Shown here: positions 43,923-52,308 of the stretch, piece after piece
Numbering within the stretch: position 1 is the stretch's first letter
Layout of the letters: each line of letters starts with the position of its first letter
DNA from: Clostridia bacterium
GTDB lineage: Bacteria; Bacillota; Clostridia; Christensenellales; Aristaeellaceae
Direction: 5' to 3'
Length of the DNA stretch: 64,000 nucleotides
NCBI GenBank assembly: GCA_017512985.1
Contig: JAFWEJ010000005.1
Coordinates: 1 to 64,000 of the forward strand
Notes under the pieces: generated by a model
Told to the model about the DNA's origin: nothing
Database searches by the model: none
What the model saw: only the letters and a program-made list of their open reading frames with translations
Made by a program: the position numbers and the translations under genes

Positions 43923-44870
43923 TCACCACAGCGAACTGCCGGCCGTTTTCCTGGAGACAAGGTTCGCGATCGTCAGCAGGATCAGGTTGACAAGACCTTC
44001 AAACAGGCCGATTGCCGTAGCCATCGAATAGCTCGGGGTTTTGCTTCCGATGCCAAGGTCATATACATAGGTGGACAGGATGTCCGCAACATCTTTGATA
44101 TTACCGTTCAGCAGCAGCTGCACTTTCTCAAATGCGCCTCCGGATCCGACCAGGCCGCCGATATCCAGAATCAGCAGCGTTGTGATCGTCGGCATAATGC
44201 AGGGGATCGTCACATGAAGAACGCGTTGGAAATGGCTGGCGCCGTCAATCTCCGCCGCTTCATACAGCGTCGGGTTAATGTTGGAGATTGCCGCCAGGTA
44301 GAGGATGGTGCCCCAGCCAAGGGCCTGCCAGATGCCTGACCCGACAAAAATCATATCAAACCATTCAGGCTTCATGACAAAGCTGATCTTTGCTCCGCCC
44401 CTGAGCGCGATGAGCGCATTGATCGGGCCGCTGGTGGAAAGCAGCTCCTTAATCATGCCGACCACAATAACGGTGGAAATGAAATGGGGCAGGTAGCTGA
44501 CGGTTTGCACCAGTTTCTTCGCCCGCAGATGATGGATCTCGTTAAGCAGCAGCGCGAAAATCAGCGTCGCCGGGAAACGGACAAGCAGGTATTTGATGTT
44601 GATGCGCAGCGTGTTCAGCAGCGTCAGCCTGAAACGCCGCTTTCCGAAAAAATCAAAGAACCGGAGCGTCCAGTCTCCGCTTCCGAAAATTTCGCCGCCC
44701 GCGCTGTACTTCCGGAAAGCAATCACATTGCCCGCCATAGGTGTATAACGGAAAATCAGATAATAGACAACAGGAATCAGCAGCATCAGGTAAAGCTGCC
44801 AGTTCTTGATGATATGCCGGCCGAGCGTTTCCCGTTTCCCCATGTGATTGACCACTGGTTTCTTTGCCAA
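43923..44870 (-). CDS. Carbohydrate ABC transporter permease (LplB type)
   Basis: A 315-residue permease with six membrane helices. The EAA loop reads YEAAEIDGASHFQRVLHVTIPCIMP (core EAAEIDGA). The start codon is TTG 44870, five bases after AGGCGG; ATG 44843 is an alternative. It is the first gene of the three-gene ABC operon and is preceded by AraC-type repeats. Confidence 0.9.
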   Translation of the reverse strand: MAKKPVVNHMGKRETLGRHIIKNWQLYLMLLIPVVYYLIFRYTPMAGNVIAFRKYSAGGEIFGSGDWTLRFFDFFGKRRFRLTLLNTLRINIKYLLVRFPATLIFALLLNEIHHLRAKKLVQTVSYLPHFISTVIVVGMIKELLSTSGPINALIALRGGAKISFVMKPEWFDMIFVGSGIWQALGWGTILYLAAISNINPTLYEAAEIDGASHFQRVLHVTIPCIMPTITTLLILDIGGLVGSGGAFEKVQLLLNGNIKDVADILSTYVYDLGIGSKTPSYSMATAIGLFEGLVNLILLTIANLVSRKTAGSSLW

Positions 44871-44984
44871 TAAAACCGCCTGCTTTCCTCGTCATGCGCC
44901 ACAGGTTACCGTTATCACTTTATCGGATGCAACAGGGACAATGTGCAAAACTCATTAATTTGATACCATAAAATGCATTTTCAT

Positions 44985-45046
44985 TCTATAAGCAATATTT
45001 CATTAATTCCATGCATATTTTGCTTGAAAGTATGCAAATCTTGCTT
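44985..45046 (-). promoter_or_regulatory. AraC-type direct repeats and -10 box of the ABC operon
   Basis: On the plus strand ATGCATATTTTGCTT (45011-45025) and ATGCAAATCTTGCTT (45032-45046) start 21 bases apart. The second matches the site near the araC-like gene (TATGCAAATC(C/T)TGC). A -10-like TATAGA lies at 44990-44985 on the minus strand with no good -35 box, as expected of an activator-dependent promoter. Confidence 0.65.
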
Positions 45047-45082
45047 AATATAAAATTGCTTTTCGGCTTTGCAAAAATTGCA

Positions 45083-45114
45083 AAAAAGTACTGCCGGGAT
45101 GACAATCCCGGCAG
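45083..45114 (-). terminator. Terminator of the diaminopropionate ammonia-lyase gene
   Basis: Ten-base arms CTGCCGGGAT and ATCCCGGCAG with a 4-base loop; on the minus strand it is followed by TACTTTTTTG. Confidence 0.85.
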
Positions 45115-45130
45115 TTTCTGAACGGTTCAT

Positions 45131-46318
45131 TTATTTCTTCCCTGTAATCCTTTTGTACCCTTCCGGATCCGTATCTCCTTCCGTACTGATCACCAGGATC
45201 ACGGAATCGCGGCCGATCCGGAACAGCTTCCGGAGCTCTTCGGATCGCAAAATGACCTGTACCAGCCCGTAAGTTACCGCGCCCGATTCTCCGGAAACCA
45301 CAGCCGGATCCGTACCGGCCGGATTCGCGTAAGCTCGCATCCCGGTTTCGGTTACGTCGTCCCTGCAGGCGCAGAAATACGCGGAGCAGTCCCGGAGAAC
45401 CGGCCAGACGGTACTGCATGGCGTCCCGCAGTTCAGCCCGGCCATAATCGTAACGGGATCCCCCGTCACTGAATGCGCCCTGCCGTCTCCTGCCAGGGCG
45501 GACCGGTATATGCATGCCGCGGCTTCCGGTTCAACGACAGTGACCAGCGGCGGCCTGTCCCCGCACCGGTTGATAAAATATCCCTCAATGCCTCCGGCCA
45601 TGGACCCGACCCCGGCCTGCAGGAAAATATGCGTGGGAAACATTCCGTTCATCTGTCCGGCGATCTCTTCCGCCAGGGTGAGATAGCCCTCGATGATCCA
45701 TGCGGGAACCTGTTCATAGCCGTCCCAGGCCGTATCCTGGATCAGGATCCATCCGTTCTTTTCCGCAAGCGACGCCGCGTACCGGACTGTCCGGTCATAG
45801 TTCCATTCCGTAATTTCCGCCGTCGCGGATCCGGCTTCCTCTATCGCCCGGCGCCTTGCCTCCACAGTGCCCTTCGGCATGAACACGCGCGCCTTGCAGC
45901 CGAACATCTTCGCCGCCCAGGAAACGCCTTTCCCGTGATTGCCGTCCGTCGCGGTCACAAATGTGATCCCGCCGCACGCTTTCCGGATATCCTCCCGGAG
46001 AAAGTCAGAATAATCCGCCGCGGCATAGTCCAGGCCGAACCGCTCGCAGAGGATCCGGAACATACAGTAGCTTCCGCCCAGTCCCTTGAAGGCTTTCAGC
46101 CCGAACCGCGGTGATTCGTCCTTGACAAGCACCGTCCCGACTCCCGTCTCTTCCGCGAGGCTTTTCATGGAATGCAGCGGGGTTTCCGAGTAACACGGAA
46201 GGCTTCTGTGGAACCGCAGCGGCTCCCCTGCCTTCTTCACGGTATAAGCGGACAGATCCGTCCCGGACGCAGGCTCCCGGCAGATCACGCTGATCCGGTC
46301 AAAATGATATTCTTTCAA
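45131..46318 (-). CDS. dpaL: Diaminopropionate ammonia-lyase
   Basis: A PLP-dependent fold type II enzyme of 395 residues. The PLP lysine lies in GLKAFKGLGGSYC near residue 76; the signature ATDGNHGKGVSWAAKMFG and the C-terminal TYGLVQVILRSEELRKLF also fit DpaL/YgeX. It converts 2,3-diaminopropionate to pyruvate and two ammonia. No partner genes of amino-acid fermentation lie beside it. It has its own terminator, and its promoter should lie in the gap at 46319-46400. Confidence 0.93.
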   Translation of the reverse strand: MKEYHFDRISVICREPASGTDLSAYTVKKAGEPLRFHRSLPCYSETPLHSMKSLAEETGVGTVLVKDESPRFGLKAFKGLGGSYCMFRILCERFGLDYAAADYSDFLREDIRKACGGITFVTATDGNHGKGVSWAAKMFGCKARVFMPKGTVEARRRAIEEAGSATAEITEWNYDRTVRYAASLAEKNGWILIQDTAWDGYEQVPAWIIEGYLTLAEEIAGQMNGMFPTHIFLQAGVGSMAGGIEGYFINRCGDRPPLVTVVEPEAAACIYRSALAGDGRAHSVTGDPVTIMAGLNCGTPCSTVWPVLRDCSAYFCACRDDVTETGMRAYANPAGTDPAVVSGESGAVTYGLVQVILRSEELRKLFRIGRDSVILVISTEGDTDPEGYKRITGKK

Positions 46319-46400
46319 AGCGGATTACACCCTTCTTCCGGTTTTGCTCACCATACAGGAAACAGCGCCGGAATGTCAAGACGCCACGCTCTTCTCAGCC

Positions 46401-46429
46401 TTGTAAAACGATCCGGTCAATGATACAAT
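46401..46429 (+). promoter_or_regulatory. Promoter of zinc-ribbon and GH31 genes
   Basis: TTGTAA, 17-base spacer and TACAAT, 28 bases before ATG 46457. Confidence 0.7.
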
Positions 46430-46456
46430 CAGAAAAAAAGATCCGGGTGAGAATAT

Positions 46457-46816
46457 ATGAGTCTTCTGGAAAAAATCCGCGGTTTTCTGCGGGAGGACGA
46501 GCCGGAGGAAAAGCCGGCGCCCGCGGAGCCGCAGAAACTGAAGAAAACCTGCAAAAAGTGCGGAAAGGCCTTCACCGTCGATCCCGCCTGGGGCTTTGTT
46601 CCCAACTTCTGCAAGGACTGCCGCCGGCAGATCGACAAAGAGAAGGAACTGAAGCAGCGCAGGGGCGAACTGAAGGACATCCGGCGGCAGTGCAAGGCCT
46701 GCGGAAAGTTCTTCACCTTCCCCAGCGACACCGCCCCCTATCCCACCTACTGCCCGGACTGCCGCAAGCGCCGCCAGGCCGCGCAGAAGGAAAAATACAG
46801 CCGGAATAAGGCTTAA
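46457..46816 (+). CDS. Double zinc-ribbon protein
   Basis: A 119-residue basic protein. Two zinc ribbons are clear: CKKCGKAF with FCKDCRR, and CKACGKFF with YCPDCRK. The central region is charged and helical (RRQIDKEKELKQRRGELKDI, middle only). Such proteins may bind nucleic acid, but the family has no defined role. It is 14 bases before the GH31 gene and shares its promoter. Confidence 0.8.
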   Translation: MSLLEKIRGFLREDEPEEKPAPAEPQKLKKTCKKCGKAFTVDPAWGFVPNFCKDCRRQIDKEKELKQRRGELKDIRRQCKACGKFFTFPSDTAPYPTYCPDCRKRRQAAQKEKYSRNKA

Positions 46817-46830
46817 GAGAGGAAAACGTT

Positions 46831-48873
46831 ATGATCCGGAAATACACCTTCGGCACACCCATCCCCACCGGCGCGGTCGTACAGCCGCAGCCGGCGCAGT
46901 CCGGGCCCGTGCCGTTTTTTGACGTCGGAACCGGAGAGGACGGCAGCGTATCCTTCACCCTCTCCCTGCACCCGCAGGAAGTGATCTTCGGCCTGGGCCA
47001 GGCTGTGCGCGGCATGGACAAGCGCGGCCACCGCTATGAGAGCTGGAACAGCGACGTTTTCAACCACACTGAGGAGCGGCCCAGCCTCTACGGCAGCCAC
47101 AACTTTATTATTTTCTTCAGCCCGGAGCGCCTGCTCGGCGTTTACCTGGACGACCCGGGAAAGATCGTCTGGGATCTCGGCTGGGAAAAGCATGACGAAG
47201 CCGTCGTCACTTCCCTTTCCGGCAGTCTCGACCTCTATGTGATTGAGGAAGATTCCCTCACCGCCGTCGCCCGCGCTTTCCGGAAACTGACCGGCCGAAG
47301 CTATATCCCGCCCCGCTGGGCCTTCGGTTATATCCAGAGCCGCTGGGGCTACGCCAGCGAGCAGGAGGTCCGCACCGTCGTTTCCGAACACCGGAAGCGC
47401 CATATTCCGCTCGACGCCGTCTGCCTGGACATCGACTACATGGTGGACTTCAAAAACTTCACCTGGAAGCCGGACGCCTTCCCGGACCTGAAAAAGTTCC
47501 AGGACGAAATGAAAGCGGACCATCTCCGCCTCGTCCCGATCATCGACGCGGGCATCAAGGTGGAGGAAGGCTACGCCCCGTACGATTCCGGAAAAGCCGG
47601 GGACTTCTTCTGCAAAAAGGAGGACAGCAGCGACTTTGTCGCCGCGGTCTGGCCGGGGCGCTGCTGCTTCCCGGACTTCCTGCGGGAGGACGTCCGCCGC
47701 TGGTTCGGCAGTCTCTACCGTCCCCTGCTGGAGGCCGGTATCGAAGGCTTCTGGAACGACATGAACGAGCCCGCCCTCTTCTATTCCGACGAAGGCGTCG
47801 CCGACGCCTTTGAAAAAGTGGAGGCCATCCGCGGCGGCGAGGTGGATTTTGAGACCACCTGGTGGCTGAAGGACGCCTTCAACGGCATCGCCAACAACCC
47901 GGAGGACTACCGGCGGTTTTATCACCTGGTGGACGGAAAGCCTGTCCGCCATGACCTGGTTCACAACCTCTACGGCGCCGGCATGACAAAAGCTACGGCG
48001 GACGGTTTCCGCCGCTTCAGCCCGGATAAGCGGCTCCTGCTCTTCTCCCGCAGTTCCTTCATCGGGGCCCACCGGGACGGCGGCATCTGGCAGGGCGACA
48101 ACTTCTCCTGGTGGAGCCACCTGAAGATGGCCATCCAGATGCTTCCGGGCCTCAACCTCTGCGGTTTCCTCTTCACCGGCTGCGACCTGGGCGGCTTCGG
48201 CTGCAACGTGACGGAGGACCTGCTGGAACGTTTCCTCCAGCTGGGCGTCTTCACGCCCCTGATGCGCAACCATTCCGCCCTGCACACCCGGGAGCAGGAG
48301 ATCTACCGCTTCTCCACCTGGGAGATCATGCGGGACACCGTCTCCGTCCGCTACGCGCTCCTGCCGTATCTCTACAGCGAGTTCATGAAGGCCGCCCTGC
48401 GGGATGAAATGGTTTTCCGTCCCCTCGCCTTTGATTATCCTTCCGATCCCCGCGCCGTCCATACCCAGGACCAGCTCCTGCTCGGCGAAGGCTGCATGAT
48501 CGCCCCCGTGTACGAGCAGAACGCCGCCGGCCGCTATGTTTACCTGCCGGAGGATATGCTCATGGTCCGCTTCCGCTCCGGAACGGATTACGACCTGGTC
48601 CCGCTGGAAAAGGGCGACCGCTGGATCGGTCTGGCCCTGAATGAATTCCCGCTCTTCGTGAAAAAGAACCGCGCGGTGCTCCTCTGCCCCGGCGGCGAAT
48701 CCTCAGAACTCCTGGACGATACCCGTTTCACCGTCCTCGGGCAGATTGAGCGGGAAAGCGCGTATGAGCTTTACCGGGACGACGGAAAAACCGCTGCCCC
48801 GTCCCCGGACAGCGGTATCACCGTTATAAATCTTTTACCTGACAGCAATCTCAAACGTTCAGTCCAATGCTGA
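46831..48873 (+). CDS. GH31 family alpha-glycosidase
   Basis: A 680-residue glycoside hydrolase. The nucleophile Asp is in GFWNDMNEPALF (near 310) and the acid/base Asp in WQGDNFSWW near 430. The N-terminal beta domain (VIFGLGQAVRGMDKRGHRYESWN, core GLGQ) and C-terminal domain are complete. It removes alpha-linked glucose or xylose from oligosaccharides. There is no signal peptide, so it acts on imported sugars. Confidence 0.95.
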   Translation: MIRKYTFGTPIPTGAVVQPQPAQSGPVPFFDVGTGEDGSVSFTLSLHPQEVIFGLGQAVRGMDKRGHRYESWNSDVFNHTEERPSLYGSHNFIIFFSPERLLGVYLDDPGKIVWDLGWEKHDEAVVTSLSGSLDLYVIEEDSLTAVARAFRKLTGRSYIPPRWAFGYIQSRWGYASEQEVRTVVSEHRKRHIPLDAVCLDIDYMVDFKNFTWKPDAFPDLKKFQDEMKADHLRLVPIIDAGIKVEEGYAPYDSGKAGDFFCKKEDSSDFVAAVWPGRCCFPDFLREDVRRWFGSLYRPLLEAGIEGFWNDMNEPALFYSDEGVADAFEKVEAIRGGEVDFETTWWLKDAFNGIANNPEDYRRFYHLVDGKPVRHDLVHNLYGAGMTKATADGFRRFSPDKRLLLFSRSSFIGAHRDGGIWQGDNFSWWSHLKMAIQMLPGLNLCGFLFTGCDLGGFGCNVTEDLLERFLQLGVFTPLMRNHSALHTREQEIYRFSTWEIMRDTVSVRYALLPYLYSEFMKAALRDEMVFRPLAFDYPSDPRAVHTQDQLLLGEGCMIAPVYEQNAAGRYVYLPEDMLMVRFRSGTDYDLVPLEKGDRWIGLALNEFPLFVKKNRAVLLCPGGESSELLDDTRFTVLGQIERESAYELYRDDGKTAAPSPDSGITVINLLPDSNLKRSVQC

Positions 48874-48877
48874 AACG

Positions 48878-50041
48878 TCATTTCCTTTTCTTCGCCAGGA
48901 ACCCGTGATGCACGGTGATCGCCTTCGCCGGGCACATCTCCTGGCAGCAGTAGCACCTGATGCACTTCTTATAATCATAAACGGCCTTTTTGCCGTTCCC
49001 TGAATGCACGGCCTTCTCCGCTACGGGGCAGGCCTTTTCGCACAGCCCGCAGGCAACGCACTTCTTCCGGTCGACCTTCGGACGGTCCTGCAGGAAGGGC
49101 AGCAGCGGCATCAGTTTCATAAAGAAGCTCCGGCTGAGCCTGTCCCGCCGCACGTCAAAGTCCGGCCGGCCGTATTTCGCGGCGGCCTCCCCGCAGGTGA
49201 TCTCCCCTTCCGGCGTCAGGACCCGGATCCGCTCCGCCCGCATCGTCCCGACGCCGTACTTTTCCCCGCTCACGCAGGTCGGCACCGTCGCCGGATCCAG
49301 GCTGATCAGCGCGCAGAACACCGTGTCCATCGCCACCGGGTCCGCGGAAAACAGCATCACGTTCATCGGCCGGGGTACTCCGGAGGTCGGGCCGTTCCCC
49401 TCCATCGCGACGATGCCGTCCATGATATGCAGCCTCGGATGCACGCATTTGTTCAGGTCTGCCAGCATGTCCGCGAACACTTCGCTGGACGGATACTGCG
49501 CGTGGCCCACCGCCTTTTTCGCGCCGCAGATACAGCCGTAGAGGTTCTTCATCCCGCCTGTGATCCGTTCCAGCGCGTGGGTCTTCATTTTGCACAGGTT
49601 AATCACCGCGTCCGCTTCCTGCACGCCGTGGCACAGGTAGAAGCTGCGGGCGGTCTTTCCTTCCGGAAACCGGACCACGCTGCCGGTGTCAAAGTCGGCT
49701 TTCTCCACACCGAACCGCTGTGCCGCTTCGCTGATGCCCGCGGCGGCCGCGGCTTTCACCGGCGTCGTCGCCGGGTTGCCCGGGCTGTCGCCGTAGGACA
49801 GGTGTTCATATCCGGCGTCCCGCAGCAGCTTCGCCGCCGCAGAAAAGACCGCCGGGTGCGTCGTGATCGCCTTCTGCGGCAGCGCGCCGGACAGCAGGTT
49901 CGGCTTGAGCAGGATCTTCTCCTCCGGCTTCACAAACGCGCCGATCCCGCCGAGCAGTTCCATGCCCTTCCGGACCGCCGCGTCCACCGCTTCCTGTTCA
50001 TAGGTGTCCACCGGTACCAGCGCCACGATGCTTTTGTCCAT
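48878..50041 (-). CDS. DUF362 protein with two 4Fe-4S ferredoxin motifs
   Basis: A 387-residue protein. DUF362 blocks include EKILLKPNLL, AVINLCKMKTHALERITGGMKNLYGC (core KMKTH) and MDGIVAMEGNGPTSG. The C terminus has two clusters: CVACGLCEKACPVAEKAV and CIRCYCCQEMCPAKAI. Iron-sulfur proteins of this type are predicted electron carriers in anaerobes; the partner is unknown. Start ATG 50041 follows GGAGG. Confidence 0.9.
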   Translation of the reverse strand: MDKSIVALVPVDTYEQEAVDAAVRKGMELLGGIGAFVKPEEKILLKPNLLSGALPQKAITTHPAVFSAAAKLLRDAGYEHLSYGDSPGNPATTPVKAAAAAGISEAAQRFGVEKADFDTGSVVRFPEGKTARSFYLCHGVQEADAVINLCKMKTHALERITGGMKNLYGCICGAKKAVGHAQYPSSEVFADMLADLNKCVHPRLHIMDGIVAMEGNGPTSGVPRPMNVMLFSADPVAMDTVFCALISLDPATVPTCVSGEKYGVGTMRAERIRVLTPEGEITCGEAAAKYGRPDFDVRRDRLSRSFFMKLMPLLPFLQDRPKVDRKKCVACGLCEKACPVAEKAVHSGNGKKAVYDYKKCIRCYCCQEMCPAKAITVHHGFLAKKRK

Positions 50042-50154
50042 ACCCTGTCCTCCGTTGAATTCTCTGCCGGTATTGTACTCCTTTGCGCATAAGCGGACAA
50101 GAGTTGCTGAGGGATCTCCTCCTCCCCCATGGTCACTCCTTTTTCAAATAATTC

Positions 50155-50185
50155 TTGACTTAGAGTAAACTCCAAAGACTACAAT
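50155..50185 (+). promoter_or_regulatory. MerR-type promoter of the SDR gene
   Basis: TTGACT and TACAAT are separated by 19 bases, longer than normal. The spacer holds an imperfect dyad TTAGAGT-AA-ACTCCAA. MerR-family activators use such long spacers, and the sequence resembles the AdhR/YraB operator. Confidence 0.72.
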
Positions 50186-50216
50186 CAAGAAAAAACCGCG
50201 CAAGGAGAAAAAGCAT

Positions 50217-51239
50217 ATGAAAGCATTGTTTATCGGCGGCACGGGCACCATCAGCATGGCCATCGTCCGGCGCCTGGCGGAAAAGACGGACTGGGAAGTC
50301 TGGCTCCTGAACCGGGGCCGGCGCGCGTCGGACGTGCCGGAAGGCGTCCGCACAATCACCGCGGACATGAACGACGAAGCGGACGTCGCGGAAAAGCTGC
50401 AGGGCATGTTCTTTGATACCGTGTGCGAATTCATCGGCTTCACGCCGGACCAGGTGGAGCGCGACTGGCGCCTCTTCAAAGACAAAACCCGCCAGTATAT
50501 CTACATCAGTTCCGCCTCCGCCTACCTCAAACCCGCGGCAGGCTACGTCATCACCGAGGGAACCACCCTCGCGAATCCTTACTGGGAATACTCCCGCAAC
50601 AAAATCGCCTGCGAGGAGTTCCTCATGAAAAAGCACCGGGAGGAAGGTTTCCCGGTCACCATCGTCCGTCCCAGCCACACCTATGACGAGCGCAGCATCC
50701 CCATGGCCGCCCACGGCAAAAACGGCTCCTGGCAGGTCGTCCGCCGCATCATGGACGGCAAACCCGTAATCATCCCGGGCGACGGTTCCTCCCTGTGGAC
50801 CCTGACCTTCAACACGGACTTCGCCCGCGGCTTTGTCGGCCTCATGGGCAACCGCCACGCCATCGGCGAAGCCTTCCAGATCACCGGGGACGAAACCCTG
50901 ACCTGGGACCAGATCTACAATACCGTCGCCGACGCCCTGGGCAAAAAGCTGGTGCCCTATCACGTCTCCGCGGATTTCCTCGCGGAAACCGGAAAGAAAT
51001 ACGGCTACGACTACGCCGGCGAACTCCTCGGCGACAAATCCGTCTCCGTCGTCTTCGACAACCGGAAACTGAAAAGGGCCGTCCCCGATATGAAGACGGC
51101 CGTGCCTTTCCATGTCGGCGTGCGCAAAGCGCTCGACTATATCCTGGACCATCCGGAATGCCAGAAGGAAGACCCCGGCTTCGACGCCTACTGCGACCGC
51201 GTCATCGCCGCCCTGGAAAAAGCCAAAGCGGAGGTTTAA
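50217..51239 (+). CDS. NAD-dependent epimerase/dehydratase (SDR)
   Basis: An extended short-chain dehydrogenase of 340 residues. The NAD motif GGTGTISMAI lies near residues 7-16 and the catalytic YxxxK is YSRNK near 124-128, with ISSASAY upstream of it. The substrate is likely a nucleotide sugar or an aldehyde. AAGGAG precedes ATG 50217. The MerR-like promoter suggests induction by aldehyde or thiol stress, but no merR gene is seen nearby. Confidence 0.88.
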   Translation: MKALFIGGTGTISMAIVRRLAEKTDWEVWLLNRGRRASDVPEGVRTITADMNDEADVAEKLQGMFFDTVCEFIGFTPDQVERDWRLFKDKTRQYIYISSASAYLKPAAGYVITEGTTLANPYWEYSRNKIACEEFLMKKHREEGFPVTIVRPSHTYDERSIPMAAHGKNGSWQVVRRIMDGKPVIIPGDGSSLWTLTFNTDFARGFVGLMGNRHAIGEAFQITGDETLTWDQIYNTVADALGKKLVPYHVSADFLAETGKKYGYDYAGELLGDKSVSVVFDNRKLKRAVPDMKTAVPFHVGVRKALDYILDHPECQKEDPGFDAYCDRVIAALEKAKAEV

Positions 51240-51375
51240 CGGATCATACCAGAGGCCCATGCCGAAGCACGGGCCTCTTTGATTGCTTTGATCCCGGATC
51301 CTGCGTAACAGGGATGTTCACTCCCGGTTGCTCGCCTTCCGGCGTTTCCTTCTGTATCGTTTTAACCCGTGCCTG

Positions 51376-52218
51376 TTATTCTGTCCGGACCGGCTTCATG
51401 AACAGCGACGTAAGCTGTCTCAGCCCTTTCCGCACGCTGCCGCGGGCAGCCTCAGCCGCCCGCGCCGGATAGCTGTAATTGCCTGCCATCCTGACCCGGT
51501 ATCCGGTGTCCTTCTCCCATACCGCCGCCATCGCGTTAAACAGGACCTGCGCCCACAGCTGGTGGTAATTCGATGTGACGACCGTGAAGGTTTCGATCCC
51601 CTGCTCCCTCATAATCCGGAAAGCGTTCACCGCGTTTTCCGCTGTGGTCATCGCTTCCGTTTCCGTGAAGATCCGCCCGGCGTCAATTCCGTGCTTCTGT
51701 ACCAGGTAGTCTTTCATCATCCCGGCTTCGGTATACTCGTACGGGTTGTTCGGTCCGGTCGCGCCGCCGGTGGTGATCAGGACCGCGTCCGGAAAAGACC
51801 GCGCCGCGGCCGCCGCCGCGTCGCACCGGCCGATCAGTTCCTCCTGCATCTCCCCGTCCGACAGCGCGTAGCCTAGCACCACGAACGCGTGCTTTCCGCT
51901 GAATTCCGGCCCGCTGTCTTCCAGCTCGCCGGCTGTCTCTCCTCCCCGGTACAGGTACATCCTGTATGCCGGATCCGTAACGGCGTTCCAGTGGTCGACG
52001 ATCGCCCGGGCAATTTCCCCGTCGCCTTCGTTCTGCCGGCAGATCTCCTGCAGAATACCCTCAACGGCAGACCCGTCCGTTTCGTCGTCCTCCAGCAGGG
52101 AGAACAGCTGGGCAAACAGCGGCCCGTTTCCCTCCGCCGGCTGCCAGTCCGCGTGCGCAGTCGTAAACAGCAGGATCAGCGCGGCAATAAGCGCTGAAAG
52201 TTTCTTTATCGTTTTCAT
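51376..52218 (-). CDS. Secreted YdcF/ElyC-like DUF218 protein
   Basis: A 280-residue exported protein. The signal peptide ends at AHAD. The DUF218 domain is recognised by VVLGYALSDG, AVLITTGGATG and TVVTSNYHQLWA. DUF218 proteins such as ElyC act in envelope polysaccharide metabolism. ATG 52218 with GGAGG upstream is preferred over an in-frame extension to 52266. Confidence 0.85.
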   Translation of the reverse strand: MKTIKKLSALIAALILLFTTAHADWQPAEGNGPLFAQLFSLLEDDETDGSAVEGILQEICRQNEGDGEIARAIVDHWNAVTDPAYRMYLYRGGETAGELEDSGPEFSGKHAFVVLGYALSDGEMQEELIGRCDAAAAAARSFPDAVLITTGGATGPNNPYEYTEAGMMKDYLVQKHGIDAGRIFTETEAMTTAENAVNAFRIMREQGIETFTVVTSNYHQLWAQVLFNAMAAVWEKDTGYRVRMAGNYSYPARAAEAARGSVRKGLRQLTSLFMKPVRTE

Positions 52219-52308
52219 GAATGTGCCTCCGAAGGCATTATAACCGATCCTGTATCCAAAAGACAAGGGAGAGAAGCATTTGCTTCTCTCCCGGAAATAT
52301 TTGGAAAA

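Noticed and set aside
41555..43990. 811-codon plus-strand frame
   Set aside because: Antisense to the sugar-binding protein and permease genes; no ribosome site or known domain.
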